NCBI RefSeq assembly: GCF_964204645.1
Contig: NC_134025.1
Location: forward strand, 17,202,001-17,266,000
Origin: Tubulanus polymorphus
Taxonomy: Eukaryota; Nemertea; Palaeonemertea; Tubulaniformes; Tubulanidae
DNA length: 64,000 bases
Direction: 5' to 3'
Shown: positions 30,647 to 41,842 of the stretch, in pieces
Position numbering within the stretch: position 1 is the stretch's first letter
How the letters are laid out: every line of letters starts with the position of its first letter
Notes under the pieces: generated by a model
Told to the model about the DNA's origin: nothing
Seen by the model: the letters and a program-made list of their open reading frames with translations, nothing else
Database searches by the model: none
Position numbers and translations under genes: made by a program

Positions 30647-31069
30647 ATGGCTTCTGCAATTATAACTATTATAGGATCGGCAATTGTTAACGCTTTAGCA
30701 TTTACTGGTGGTGGTTATTTATTTAAGCATATTGATAAAAATAGTTCATTGGGAGAACAAAGAAGACATAACTTAGCATTAGAAAAATACAATAAAGCAG
30801 CAGAAGAATATAGAGAAAAGAGACAAAACTATATGGATTATATTAACAAGGAATTATATGATCAGAAGATTTCACATAGAGATTTTCAATCAGTCGATGA
30901 TGCAATGAGTTTATATAACGCGGTAAGCAATAAAAAAAAATTACATCTATACAAACCTAAATTATCAGATTATTATACCCCAAGTAAAGAACAACAGAAA
31001 TATGAAATAATATGGATTTTAGGTGGAACTGTTATTGTTATATTTGTTGCTTATAAGTTTACTAATTAG
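30647..31069 (+). CDS. 140-aa protein with two terminal TM segments, P3 copy
   Basis: Intact homologue of 8320-8742 with a handful of substitutions, all outside the TM segments except one V/A in the first. Start at TTAATAAATGG. Function unknown, probably membrane-anchored. Confidence 0.72.
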   Translation: MASAIITIIGSAIVNALAFTGGGYLFKHIDKNSSLGEQRRHNLALEKYNKAAEEYREKRQNYMDYINKELYDQKISHRDFQSVDDAMSLYNAVSNKKKLHLYKPKLSDYYTPSKEQQKYEIIWILGGTVIVIFVAYKFTN

Positions 31070-31089
31070 TAATTTTTTTTTCTAAATAA

Positions 31090-31524
31090 ATGGAAGATAA
31101 AGTTGATAATATTGATATTATTCCTCATGATATAAATAAAACTAAATTAAAAATATATTTAGAAAAACAAATATTAGAATTTGAAAGTGACTTAAAGATA
31201 AAAAAGAAAAAATATTTAAAAAGTAAAATTATATATTATCTTATTATTAGTGGTTCGGTTACAATTAGTTCTGTAATAACATTTCTAGCAATATTCAGTC
31301 CATTAACACCTTTAGCTATATCAATTGGTGTATTAGGATTAAGTTCAAGTGTTTTAACTGGTATAAGTTCAAAATTAAATATAAAAAGTAATAAAGAAAA
31401 AATTGAAACTAATATAAAAGCAATTAATAAATTAAAGAATACACTAGATTATATAATAAGTTTAAATGGCTATATAACAGTTGAAGAACAAGATAAATTA
31501 TTAAAAGAATTAATAAATTATTAA
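31090..31524 (+). CDS. 144-aa membrane-hairpin protein, intact copy
   Basis: Intact form of the gene frameshifted in P2 (8768-9200). Basic helical N-terminus (SDLKIKKKKYLKSK), two adjoining hydrophobic stretches (IYYLIISGSVTISSVITFLA, PLAISIGVLGLSSSVLTG), then a Lys/Asn-rich coil. Start at TAAATAAATGG. The hydrophobic hairpin suggests insertion into a membrane; role unknown. Confidence 0.72.
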   Translation: MEDKVDNIDIIPHDINKTKLKIYLEKQILEFESDLKIKKKKYLKSKIIYYLIISGSVTISSVITFLAIFSPLTPLAISIGVLGLSSSVLTGISSKLNIKSNKEKIETNIKAINKLKNTLDYIISLNGYITVEEQDKLLKELINY

Positions 31525-31539
31525 TTTTTTATTATATAA

Positions 31540-32970
31540 ATGGTAGATTGTTTTCCAAAAGCTTTGCAATATAATAAATCAATTAAATATAATATTCCAG
31601 CAATAGATTTTAATAAAGATATTACATATAGAAATGAAGTTTTAGATTCATTAACTAATTTAGAAATTTATGTTACTGAAACTAATAATTTTAATGCAAA
31701 GATGGAAAATATATTTCATGTCTATTTAATTAATTTTAAAAAATTGAAAGAAGAAAAACAATGGTTATTAAAATCTAATATGAAGTATTGGCAGAACCAA
31801 TTGAATTTTGCTGTTTATTGTGCAACAACAGGTTGTGGAATTAGTTGGAATGATCATTTGAATAATTCTAAATATAAATTAATTCAAAGTTTATTTAGAT
31901 TTCATACTTATTTTCAAATAAGATTAATATTAAATGAATTAGAGACCCCTTTACCAGGATCTAGATATTTTAAAGAATTAGATATTAATATTAATTTATC
32001 AAAGTTTTATAAAACTTGTAATGAATTTAATATAGATATAAATAATTCTGATTTTAGAACAAAAATTGGAACAATAAGATCACTTCCTTGCCCTAAAAAG
32101 ATTGTAGAATATTGTGCACTTCCTATACCATCTAATAGCTTTTATAATATCGATAATAATAAATTAGGTTATGGTAAAATAGAAACAAAGGATTTAGAAA
32201 CATAAAATTTCAATAAATTACCGAAATTTTATGATAATTTAAAACAAGAAAACAATAATGGTTGGGTTTATTTCATTTTAGAAAATAATGAAGGTTTTAC
32301 AAAATCAGGTATACAAAGAATAAATCAATCTATTAGAACTTATTTGATATGTATTCTAGGATCACAGGTTGAAACAAGATCCCCAATAATTGGAAATTTA
32401 AATACATCATTTGATACACAGAAACAATTCAAAGTATTATTTGAAGATTCCATTCATAATGATAAAAATAGATCGATTCCAGAAAACATTGTAAGATATC
32501 AAAATTATTTAGATAAATCTCATGTAAGACTAGATTATTGTATAGGCCCTAATCTATTAATTATTTCTAATGATTTAGTACTAAAGATGGGAAACATAAT
32601 TGGTTACAATAATCTAATTAAAACTGCAACAATAAATAATTCATTTGGATTAAATGATATAAATAAAAAGATTATTACTGCTCCAAAATTAATGGAAGGC
32701 GAAAAAAATAAAAAACATATTCAATCAACAGAAACTAAAACTAAGAATATTAAATTAAATAATGATTCTAAACCGGATTATAATACATCAGAAAATATTA
32801 AAACTGATAATATTCAACATGAAATAATTAAAACTGATAATGATAATAAATCCCATGAAAATACTAAATTAGCTTTAACTTGTATAGGAATTGTAACAGG
32901 AGGAATATTATATCTTAAATTTCAATTTTTTTATTATATAAATGGATGGAGAAGATATTGGAATGGATAA
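31540..32970 (+). pseudogene. 462-aa tail-anchored protein, P3 copy, one stop
   Basis: Collinear with 9217-10605. A single TAA at 32203-32205 (after KDLET; P2 has TTA) breaks it, and the native stop has become CAA, so the frame runs 12 codons on into the next gene and ends at 32970. C-terminal TM segment (LTCIGIVTGGILY) retained. Confidence 0.72.
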
Positions 32971-34381
32971 TTTTGATGAACCTGGCATAACTGATGAACA
33001 ACAACCTGATTTTAGTGAAACAAGTTTCAATGACGGTAATGAGCCAGAACGTAATTCTAATTTAAATACACCTGCATATATTGATAAAACACGTTCAAAG
33101 ATAAGTATTGAAAATGAAGTACCAGAAATAACAGAAAAAGAATACAAATATAATGAAATTATTCATGAATTTAAACCAATGTTAAAAAGATCTGGTTTCA
33201 ATATAACAAATAAAGGTATGAATTATTTAGTAAAAGATTTGAAATATTTTAATGGTGATTATTATTGGAAATTGAAAGGCGACTATTATTTTAAGATTTC
33301 TTCTAATAAAAGTCTCGATAAAATAATAACAAAATCAACTTTAATTAAATTTGAACAATCTAGAATTAAGAAAATCATTAATGATGTTATAACTGATATT
33401 ACAGAACAAGAGATAACTCAAAATAAAAAAGAATTTAAACGAAGAAATGATGATTTTTTTGAAGATAAATAATGCAAATTTAGAACCAGAAACAACTTCT
33501 GAACAGAATAAAACTTCCAAAACTAGTAAACCTAAATCAACCGAAGTTCAAACTGAAAAACTTTTACAAAATGGGTTACTTGATGCAACAAATCAAGAAT
33601 TAGAAGATTTAAATATATTTTCTGATGAAGCAATTAGAGAAATTATTAGTATAAGAAATGAAGCTGATAAAATTGCACATAATAAAAGTATAAGAGATAT
33701 TAAAATTAGAACTTTAGAAAAAGAAGTAACTGATAAAAATAAAGAAACAGAACAATTTAAGTCTGATCTTGATAGTCAAGCAATTGTTGAAATGGAATAT
33801 AGGCAAAAAGAATTACGTTTAGAAAAAGAAATTAATAATTTAAAAGATAATTTAGAATTACAAAAAGAAGAAATTAAATCATTATTAAAATCATATGATT
33901 ATAATATTAATAGATTAAAAGTTATTTTTAAAAATTTGTTGATAAAACCAAATTCTGAAGTATCATTGAAAGATAGAATAAAATTATTATTTAAATTAGA
34001 ACAATTCTTTCAATTCTAACAGCTGTAACTATGTTATTTACAACAATTGGTTTAGCAATATCAAATTCTTTGAAATCTACTCCTACTCCCAATAAACATG
34101 ATAAACCCCCGAATGATAATAATTCTATACAAGATAAAGTTAAAGATGGTTTAAAGAAATTAGCAAAACATTTATGGGAACTATCTAAAAAATCTGCTGC
34201 AGCTTTACCAGGAATTATTGCATCAATTTTTGGTTTTATATTGAAATCAGCTGGGAATATTCTTAACTTTGCTGCTGAACATATTATTTTATTTTTAATT
34301 ACCGTTGTAAGTGCTATTATTTTTGGGTTAGTGAATATGATATCAAAAAGATATCAAGAAAAAATAATAAAAAATGAATAA
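32942..34381 (+). pseudogene. Coiled-coil/TM protein, P3 copy, two frameshifts
   Basis: Homologue of 10622-12217. First ~40 residues match (IGMDNFDEPGITDEQQPDF), the next ~130 are unrelated to P2 but resemble P4 (GDYYWKLKGDYYFKI), then coil and TM part match again. Frame breaks near 33455 (T-run) and near 34000. Starts at TATATAAATGG. Confidence 0.72.
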
Positions 34382-34401
34382 TTAATTTTTTTGTTAAATA
34401 A

Positions 34402-35648
34402 ATGAGTGGGAGTTATATAAGTCCTTCTAAGATTTCTAGAATATCTAATGCTATTTAAGCAGAAAGATCACATCATATAATTACTCATAATCCTTCAAAT
34501 ATTAATCCCGATGAAACTTTATTTGTTAGAATTCCTAGATTAACACAAAATACTTTTTATGTTCCAAATAGTATTTATTTATCAGCCGATATAAAAGTAA
34601 CTGGTCATGATAATAATTATGTTGTCGATAATGTTGGGAGATATTTGATTAAAAAATTAAGTATAAAGATCGGTCCAGAAACAGTTTTCTCATTAGATGA
34701 TTATAATTTATTTATGCATTATAAAGATTTATGGTTAACTAAAGAAAATAGAAAATTATGATATTTCAAGGTATTCAATCGGAAAACCATAATAAATTAA
34801 GATCAGGAGCTAATGACGCAATAGTAACTCGTGCCGCAGATAATTTGATTAAAAAGATTTATGGAAGCAAATATAAAATTCCATTAGACTTTGAATTGAT
34901 AAATAATAATGCACCTTTATATAAATATGTAATTCAAGAAGATATTATATTTGAGATAACATTTGCTCCTGTAAATGAAATTGTATTATCTAGCGTTGTT
35001 AAAGATATGGTATATAAATTATCGAATATATGTTTAGAATATGACACAGTAACTAATGAAAATATTGCTAGCACAATTCAAACTCAATACAATCAAGGAT
35101 TTTTATTATTATATGATTATATTGATAAATTTAAAACTGTAACTATTATTGCAAATGATGAAATAATTAATGAGAATATTAACTTCCCAAGAAGATCTGT
35201 TAAAGGTATATTAATATTTTTTACCATTGCAACATATTCTAATGGCGCAATAAATGTTGATAATTATTATAATCCTGAAATAACGAAAGCAGAAATAACT
35301 ATCGAAGGAATAGCAAATAAAATATTTTGGCAAGGAATGAGAATGATTGATCAATGGCCAGAAAATAGAAAACATTTTATGAATGACAAAGTAAAATCAT
35401 TTGAAAATTGTAATATTAATCAAATTGATTATTATACCGGCAATAAATATGCATTATGGTTTGATTTCAGAACAACAGAGGATAATTAATTACATGGTTC
35501 TGGAAAAAAACTACAGAACACTAAAGATGGAATACAATTATTCATGAAAAAGAAAAAAGGAAGCTTAAATTATAAAATGCACATTTATATTATATCTGAC
35601 GCACAATTAAATATTGTAAATTCACAATTAGATAGTATTCAATATTAG
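34402..35648 (+). pseudogene. Major capsid protein, P3 copy, full length with stops
   Basis: The only copy spanning the whole double jelly-roll, about 415 codons. Breaks: TAA at 34456-34458, a base loss near 34753, TAA at 35487-35489. It contains LFVRIPRLTQNTFYVP, VVDNVGRYLIKKL and later LALW-type FDFRTTEDN and ending region NIVNSQLDSIQY. This copy defines what P2 (internal deletion) and P4 (split by insertion) have lost. Confidence 0.78.
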
Positions 35649-35678
35649 AAATATAAAGTTAAAATTAACGATATATAA

Positions 35679-36805
35679 ATGGGTGGTAAAAAAACTCCTA
35701 ATACTAAAGAACAATATTTAAGAAATTTATATTACAACCCTGAGAGTTCGGTTGCTTATTCTTCTAACAAAAATATATGGCGTCAAGTAAAACAAGATAA
35801 ATTAGATAGGATAATCCCACAAAATTTAGTTAAATATAAAGATATAAATGAATTCATGTTAGAACAACCAACATACACAACACATAAAAAAATTGTTAGA
35901 AAATATAAAACTCGTAAAACTATGGTAAGTTATGTAGATCAACAGTGGCAAGGAGATTTATTGATATGAAAAATGTTAAGAAAGATAATAATGATTATTG
36001 GTGGTTATTGAATATAATTGATATTTTTAGTCGTTATGTATGGAGTTTCCCACTTTATAGAAAAGATGCTGTACAAACATCAAATGTTTTAAGAAAATTT
36101 CTTTTGGATGATAAACTAAAACCAGAAAAAATACAATTTGATGATGGAAAAGAGTTTGATAATTCACTTGTTCATGAACTCTTGGATAATCATAATATTA
36201 AATATTTTTCAACAAAATCGGATAAAAAAGCAGCAGTTGTTGAACGATTTAATAGAACATTAAGAACAAGAATGTGGAAATACTTTACAGCAAATAATAC
36301 TTTTAAATGGATTGATGTTTTACCAAAATTGATAGAAGGATATAATAATTCTTATCATTCTTCTATTGGAATGAAACTTATTGATGCTAGAAAACCTGAA
36401 AATGCTGAAATTGTTTGGAATAATTTATATGGAGCATTTCTTGTAGATGATTTTGGTGAACCTAAATTTAAAGTTGGTCAAAATGTTAGAATTTCTAAGT
36501 ATAAAAAGATATTTGACAAAGGATACGATCGAAATTTTACTAGAGAAATATATAAAATAAAAAAGGTAATAACAACAAAACCATATGTCTATAAATTAGA
36601 AGATTTAGATGGTGAAGAAGTTGATGGCTACTTTTACGAAGAAGAATTAAGTTTAACTACTGAAAATCTAGAACAAGAATATAAAATTGAAAAAGTATTA
36701 AAAACAAAAACTGTTAAAAGAAAAAAATATTCTTTAGTAAAATGGGTTGGATGGCCAGATAAATTCAATGAATGGATATTATCAAGTAAAATTAAAAATA
36801 TATAA
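35679..36805 (+). pseudogene. INT: Integrase with chromodomain, P3 copy, one-base deletion
   Basis: Starts at TATATAAATGGG. Two overlapping frames (35679-35969, 35945-36805) are separated by loss of one A near 35960, exactly at the first catalytic Asp (QQWQGDL). Downstream IQFDDGKEF and AAVVERFN are intact, as is the chromodomain-like end (YSLVKWVGWPDKFNEWILSS). The stop TAA is directly followed by the ATPase ATG. Otherwise complete, so inactivation looks recent. Confidence 0.88.
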
Positions 36806-37414
36806 ATGAATAAGGAATTATTTATATTTGAGCCTCATAATATGTTAATTTCTGGTGTAACAAATTGTGGAAAAACTTATTTTATATTAAATTTATTAGA
36901 AACTGTTTATGAAAACTATTTTGATAATATAGTATTATTTTGTCCAACATATGAATTTAATCAAACTTATGATAGAAATATTACTAGAAATAATAAATTT
37001 ATTATATTAGATCCTAAAACAGTAAAAGACAATTTAGATAATTGTATTAAAATAGCAATAGATATTTATAAAGGATCAAATACATTATTCATTATAGATG
37101 ATTGTGCAAATTTACATGATTCAAAAATTAGAGAGAGTGAGTTATGTTATTTAGCTTTTTCTGGTAGACATTTTGGGATAACAACTTGGGTTTTAAATCA
37201 AAAATATAATTCAATTGTTTAAGACTTTAGAGAAAACATTAGATTTCTAGTTTTATTCTACAATAAAGATAGAAAATCGATGAAAAATGCACTTGAGGAA
37301 AATGATATTATTCCACATGATTTACATAATGAATATATGGATAAGTTGAAAAATATTAAAAGATCAAAATTACTATTTAGATAACAACACCCATTTAAAT
37401 ATGAATTTATTTAA
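36806..37414 (+). pseudogene. ATP: Packaging ATPase, P3 copy, two stops
   Basis: 202-codon frame, in frame throughout, with TAA at 37220-37222 and 37382-37384. Walker A GVTNCGKT, Walker B LFIIDDCA, then SGRHFGITTWVLNQK without the duplication that broke the P2 copy. Start ATATATAAATG overlaps the integrase stop, implying a coupled pair. Confidence 0.87.
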
Positions 37415-37419
37415 ATTCA

Positions 37420-37705
37420 ACTAGCTTGTTAATCTATTACATATTTAGTTACATTCTAGTTGAATTCTAGTTATTAGTAGTTGGAACAAAAAAATAAATA
37501 AAAACAACAATATTTTAACTAGCTTGTTAATCTAGTATATTTTTAGTTACATTCTCGTTGAATTCTAGTTATTGGTAGTTGGAACAAAAATCAACTAGAT
37601 TTAACAAGAAATAAATAAAAACAACAATATTTCAACTAGCTTGTTAATCTAGTTGAATTCTAGTTACATTCTAGTTGAATTCTAGTTGCAACAACACAAT
37701 TGATT
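37420..37705. repeat. AACTAGCTTGTTAATCTAGT repeats downstream of ATPase
   Basis: Three copies of a ~110-bp unit built from CTAGCTTGTTAATCTAGT and GTTGAATTCTAGTTA, with CAACTAG/CTAGTTG inversions. Gene-free. A similar array follows the P4 ATPase (61870-62060), and a different array occupies the same place in P2. Confidence 0.75.
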
Positions 37706-37719
37706 TTTTTGTTATATAA

Positions 37720-38324
37720 ATGGGAGGTGAAACGAAAATAAAATCTAAAAATGGTGATGTTCCAATCGAAAAAACTTTAGATGATTTAGGAATAACAGAA
37801 AACAAATTAATTCCAGATGATGGTGCTTTAAATAATGTTACAACAAATAATAATTATGAATATTATCTTTATTGTAAACATCAATTAGAAATATTGATAG
37901 CATCTGGAAAATGTAAAAATTTTACCGGTAAAAATTTAACTTATAATGAATTAGATACAATGAAATCAGATGAAATTATTAGATTATTTAAGATTTATGA
38001 AACCGCGAGAACAGCTAGAATTAATGACGCGATATCAGAAAATGTAGTAAAAGGTTATAGTAAATTATGTAATTATATGCTACCAATTGAAGATGAAAAT
38101 AGATTATATTCCGATTTAAAAATGATTATTTAGTTATGACTGAATTAAATAAATGGATTGGATATTTATCATTTCAATAATTTGGATTTATGACATTATT
38201 ATCAACTAGGGTTATAACATTTTCAAATATTGAAAGTAAAAATATTTCTATAATAAATGAACAAGGCGGAAGAAGTGAAGGAATTAACTGTGAAGAAAAA
38301 ACCGAGATCACAGAAACAAATTGA
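37720..38324 (+). pseudogene. 200-aa conserved protein, P3 copy, frameshifted
   Basis: Homologue of 16474-17076: KTLDDLGI, YEYYLYCKHQLEILIASGK, ARINDAISENVVKGYSKL. One A lost in the run at ~38119 ends the first frame at 38133; the rest continues in another frame, with a TAA at ~38178, to TGA at 38322-38324. Start at TATATAAATGGG. Overlaps the next gene by 68 bases. Confidence 0.68.
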
Positions 38325-38625
38325 ATGATCTCGGCAATTAGGAATTAAATCACAAGAATATAAAAAAGCTGTAAAAGAAAAAATAAGTAATAAAAATGTT
38401 AATAAAAATAGTGAAAATATTGTTATTTCTACTCCTTCTAATAATAGAATATTTGATAAATGTCTATATTTTACAGTTGGATTTGTAATTGTATTCATTT
38501 TGATTGGGTGTAATTGGTATAAGAAATCAAATAAAATTCATGATATTAATAATTCTGAAACAACTGCTATCAAAAATGAAAATACTTCTGAAATTCCAAA
38601 ATTGATAATAAAAAAAATGGATTGA
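38257..38625 (+). pseudogene. Small basic/TM protein, P3 copy, early TGA
   Basis: Starts at AATAAATG inside the previous gene. Single frame broken by TGA at 38326-38328 (P2 and P4 have TGG). KKKPRSQKQIE, KKAVKEKI, TM segment FTVGFVIVFILIGCNWY, then a short charged tail. Its length and TM position agree with the copies in P2 and P4. Function unknown. Confidence 0.65.
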
Positions 38626-38762
38626 TATTTTAGAAAAAAAGCAAAAGAATAATTGAATATCTCACTACTTTTGTCTATCTATGCGGAGCAATTAAATTGT
38701 CCAGATAAGTCATTTCGGATTCTAGATATTCATTATTTTTATTAATTTATTTTTTTTAAAAT

Positions 38763-38897
38763 TTAATCAACAATTTCTAAATCATGATGACCGTCTTCAT
38801 TTTTTCCATGATAGATTATTTTAAATCCTTCTAAATCTTTTAATTCCTCTATACTCAATGAAACCCATTTATCAGGTAAAAATACTTTAAATTCTCG
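38763..38897 (-). pseudogene. C-terminal fragment of the 117-aa protein family
   Basis: 45 codons matching the end of the 6615-6968 gene (FKVFLPDKWVSL, GHHDLEIVD-stop). Upstream codons of the open frame do not match and are probably host DNA. This is the last Polinton-like sequence of P3. Confidence 0.6.
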
Positions 38898-38925
38898 CGA
38901 TGTACTAACATTGCAGTAGCTTAAA

Positions 38926-39441
38926 TTAGCTGATACTGATATAACAAAGCGACAGTTTATGACATTTTTTCTCACATTGTATCATGTTTTATCTATCATA
39001 TATTCCCATTTATCAGATTTTGTAATCGATTATATAATAATGAAATTGATTTTATAGTGGATGTACCGAGTTTTATATCCATCAAAATGTGGATATTCGT
39101 TGTCTGGGAACAATAACAGTTCAGTATTTTGATAGTTAAGTATTTCGAAACTTTTCCCGTGGGCAGCAACACAATGTTGTTATCTGCTGCTAACGAAATC
39201 CAGGAGGTCAGTCATCTGGCCTCCATTAAGCTGCTTTAAGATGTGTGTAAACATCCTCTGCCCTCTCTGCCGAAAATAGTCCTCGTATGCAATTTTGTTA
39301 TAACTGTTTCATATCAAAGCGACAACTTAGAATTTTGACCAGGCAACGAGTATCCACCAATTATCTTTAACCAGTTTTTGTTTTTGACCAATCAGAAGAA
39401 TTGGGGTTGGGTGAGATCGGGACCCAAGATCGGTCTTGGGT
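38926..39441. other. Gene-free DNA right of P3
   Basis: Base composition returns to ordinary host-like levels here, marking the P3 edge. No gene, TIR or duplication was found. Confidence 0.5.
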
Positions 39442-40005
39442 CACATTTGCCTTCTACGATTCGAGAAATAAACAGCTTTAGCTTTGGAATTATACACTAT
39501 CATACTATAACTACGGATATTGTTACATTATATATTTTAAAGGTAAGAAGACTTTGTTTTTAAATCTATCAATTTTGAAGATAACTGAATTGACATTGAT
39601 AATTGTGAAGTCATATTATTCATAGTGGATTATGATTGAAATATTAGAGAGAAGAATATATCAGTCAGAGTTGAGCACACGCCGCTCTACCTTAAGTTGG
39701 CTAAAAGTCTATGATGCTTACTAGCTCACGTCCGCTAGTTGGTCAAGACCGATCTGAATTAAGATTAACGTATATAACGAATGTTAGTTTCATTACTACG
39801 ATTATAATAGAAAGAGATAAAATGACTGTAGTGTCGCAAATAGTTGCATGAATATCTATATGTATATCAAACAATTACTACTATCATATGAAATATTGTA
39901 ACACATTTGCCTTCCACGATTCGAGAAATAAACAGCTTTAGCTTTGGAATTATACACTATCATACTATAACTACGGATATTGTTACATTATATATTTTAA
40001 AGGTA
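39442..40005. repeat. 104-bp direct repeat pair
   Basis: 39442-39545 and 39902-40005 are nearly identical (CACATTTGCCTTC ... GAGAAATAAACAGC ... TTTTAAAGGTA). AATAAA inside each suggests a poly(A) signal, as in an LTR or pseudogene end. The 356 bases between have no supported gene. Identity of the source element is unknown. Confidence 0.7.
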
Positions 40006-40044
40006 CCGAGCTTAGTTCCCCGAGCACCGGCTTTCGTTAGGGTG

Positions 40045-40203
40045 CTATACTTTCTCTCCATATTTAGTTTTTATCTTTTCTAATTTCAATATTTTATGTT
40101 CAATTTCTTTTGTAACATCAACTAACTTTTTTATTTCAAATTGTTTTTTTGCTGGTTTTATTCTGTTATTTATTGTTGCTAAGAATGCTTTTCTATCTCC
40201 CAT
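40045..40203 (-). CDS. Stray 52-codon Polinton-like ORF
   Basis: Starts at TTATAAATGGGAG, the Polinton start motif, in locally AT-rich DNA. Encodes a Lys/Glu-rich helical peptide (KKQFEIKKLVDVTKEIEHKI) without a recognised domain. It sits apart from P3, near a TIR-like relic (40480-40598), so it may be the last gene of a worn Polinton end. Confidence 0.45.
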   Translation of the reverse strand: MGDRKAFLATINNRIKPAKKQFEIKKLVDVTKEIEHKILKLEKIKTKYGEKV

Positions 40204-40479
40204 TTATAAGGAAAACAAATTACTTGTGGTGATGAGTGGGGATTACATCCCCCTATAAGCACGCTATTAACCGTTCTCACCCAAGCCTCACAGCATCTAT
40301 TTATCCCCGGGCACAGTTGACACGCAATCACTGTACTACAGTAATAGCACGCGCGTTAATAACCGTTCTCAGTAGCGACTCACTGTATCGATCTATCCAC
40401 GCGCAGATGTTGTTACGCGCACTCACTGTATATGTGTATCACAGAGCAATCGTCCGTTCTCACTAGAGCCTAGCTGTGA

Positions 40480-40598
40480 TGAGTGGTGTCTCGCCCTCTC
40501 GCCCTCTGATCTGAAACCCACATCTTCCAATTACTGTGGTGATGAGTGGTGTGTCGCCCTCTCGCCCTCTGGTATGAAAACGTCATTTTCCAATTACT
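40480..40598. repeat. Duplicated Polinton TIR-end relic
   Basis: Two tandem ~60-bp copies of CTCGCCCTCTCGCCCTCTG..TGAAA..CCAATTACT. They match the pattern of the P1 terminus (CTCGACCTTTCGACCTTTGG, TATGAAAC, CTATTACT) with substitutions. Each is preceded by GTGATGAGTGGTGT. Likely a decayed end of a related but divergent Polinton. Confidence 0.5.
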
Positions 40599-40917
40599 AG
40601 CGTCCATTTTATGTGTAGGAAAGGTTTTATTCGGATTTCGATAATCGTTCTGGAAATGTTATAAGATACCTTTGACAACGTTCATTTACCGTTGTAGTGA
40701 AACGTTGATTTAACGTTGTAGTGAAACATTGATTTAACAGCTAAAAAACTTAACAAATGGATGTATTACAAACGTTCTGGCAACGTTTTATTCAAACGTT
40801 ATAATGTTGTAATTAAACATTCTTATAACGTCCATTTAACGTTTATTTAAAAAATAGCCAAATATCAGATAAAATATCCAGTCTTCTCATTCCGATCAGG
40901 GCTCAGGGCGACTGGCT
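40599..40917. other. Gene-free, AACGTT-rich
   Basis: Repeated AACGTT-containing short motifs (GTTGTAGTGAAACGTTGATT, AACGTTATAA) give a degenerate ~30-bp periodicity. No gene. Confidence 0.5.
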
Positions 40918-41842
40918 CCTACTAAATACCGACTGGAGCCGACTGAAACCGGCCGAAGCCGACCGGAACCGACTGGAAACCGACTGGAGCTCCAATCGAA
41001 AATAAATGAAGACAATAATGTTCATCAATAACATAATCATTTTATTATTTCTATACATGACGATGAAACTTTAAATTTTTTTTCAAGTTCAATAGACAAT
41101 AAAAATTATTTTCTTATCATAATATTATTCACATCGTTATTAATATTATTTCTATACATTCTCATCAATAACGAAAATTGTTTTCTTATCATTATAACAT
41201 TCACATCATGATTATTTTTACATTTCTATCATATTCTATCATTATATATTTACTTCAAGGATATTTCATACATCTCTCTTTAATATTCACTATTATCTTG
41301 TTAAGATCCCCTAAGTTTGCCTTGCCTTAATTCCTTTAGTTTGTAACTGTCCTTGTATTGTATTTCTAAATTTCTCTACGCTCTCGTCCTTTGATTAAAC
41401 TTTAATATTCACTATTGTCTTGTTAAGATCACCTAGGTTGCCATGCCTTAATTCGTTTAGTTTGTAACTGTCTTTGTATTGTATTTCTAAATTTCTCTAC
41501 GCTCTTGTCCTTTGATTAAACTTTAATATTCACCATTGTCTTTAAGCTAAAAAATTCAACTCTGGTCACCTTTGACTCTGGACATTGACAACTAGGGGCC
41601 TGAACATCGGAAAAGCTTTTAACAAATCATCGTATCCTTTATCGAAACGTACAGCGAACTGAAAAAATCATATACATTCATTCTATTTATTAATTTTTTT
41701 TATGCGAGTCACGTCGCTAAATATATTAGATCTAGAGCTAAGTATATTGGATCTAGAGCTCCAGTGAGTTTCCAGTCGGTTCCCAGTCGGCTCCAGTCGG
41801 TTTCCGGTCGGTTCCGGTCGGCTCCAGTCGGTATTTAGTAGG
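40918..41842. mobile_element. Non-autonomous TIR element with periodic ends
   Basis: About 925 bp. The left end (40918-40992, CCTACTAAATACCGACTGG then repeated CCGACTGGA/CCGAC units) is the inverse of the right end (41754-41842, CCAGTCGGTATTTAGTAGG). No coding capacity. The inside carries two and a part copies of a ~120-bp tandem repeat (41280-41545). No clear target duplication. Confidence 0.7.
41280..41545. repeat. ~120-bp tandem duplication
   Basis: TTTAATATTCACTATTRTCT ... CCTTTGATTAAAC repeated twice and started a third time, with few differences. Inside the TIR element above. Confidence 0.8.

Larger units (their letters stand above)
24038..38925. mobile_element. Rearranged Polinton P3 (no TIRs seen)
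   Basis: A Polinton body made of at least two pieces: a minus-strand PolB/HNH fragment (24038-25175) joined head-on to a plus-strand element with intein-containing PolB, VLTF3-like gene (minus), minor capsid candidate, four small membrane genes, 462-aa homologue, coiled-coil protein, major capsid, integrase, ATPase and two C-terminal small genes. Ends lie against a LINE (left) and unrelated DNA (right). Closely related to P2 gene by gene, but with a different arrangement. Four of its small genes remain intact. Confidence 0.85.
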
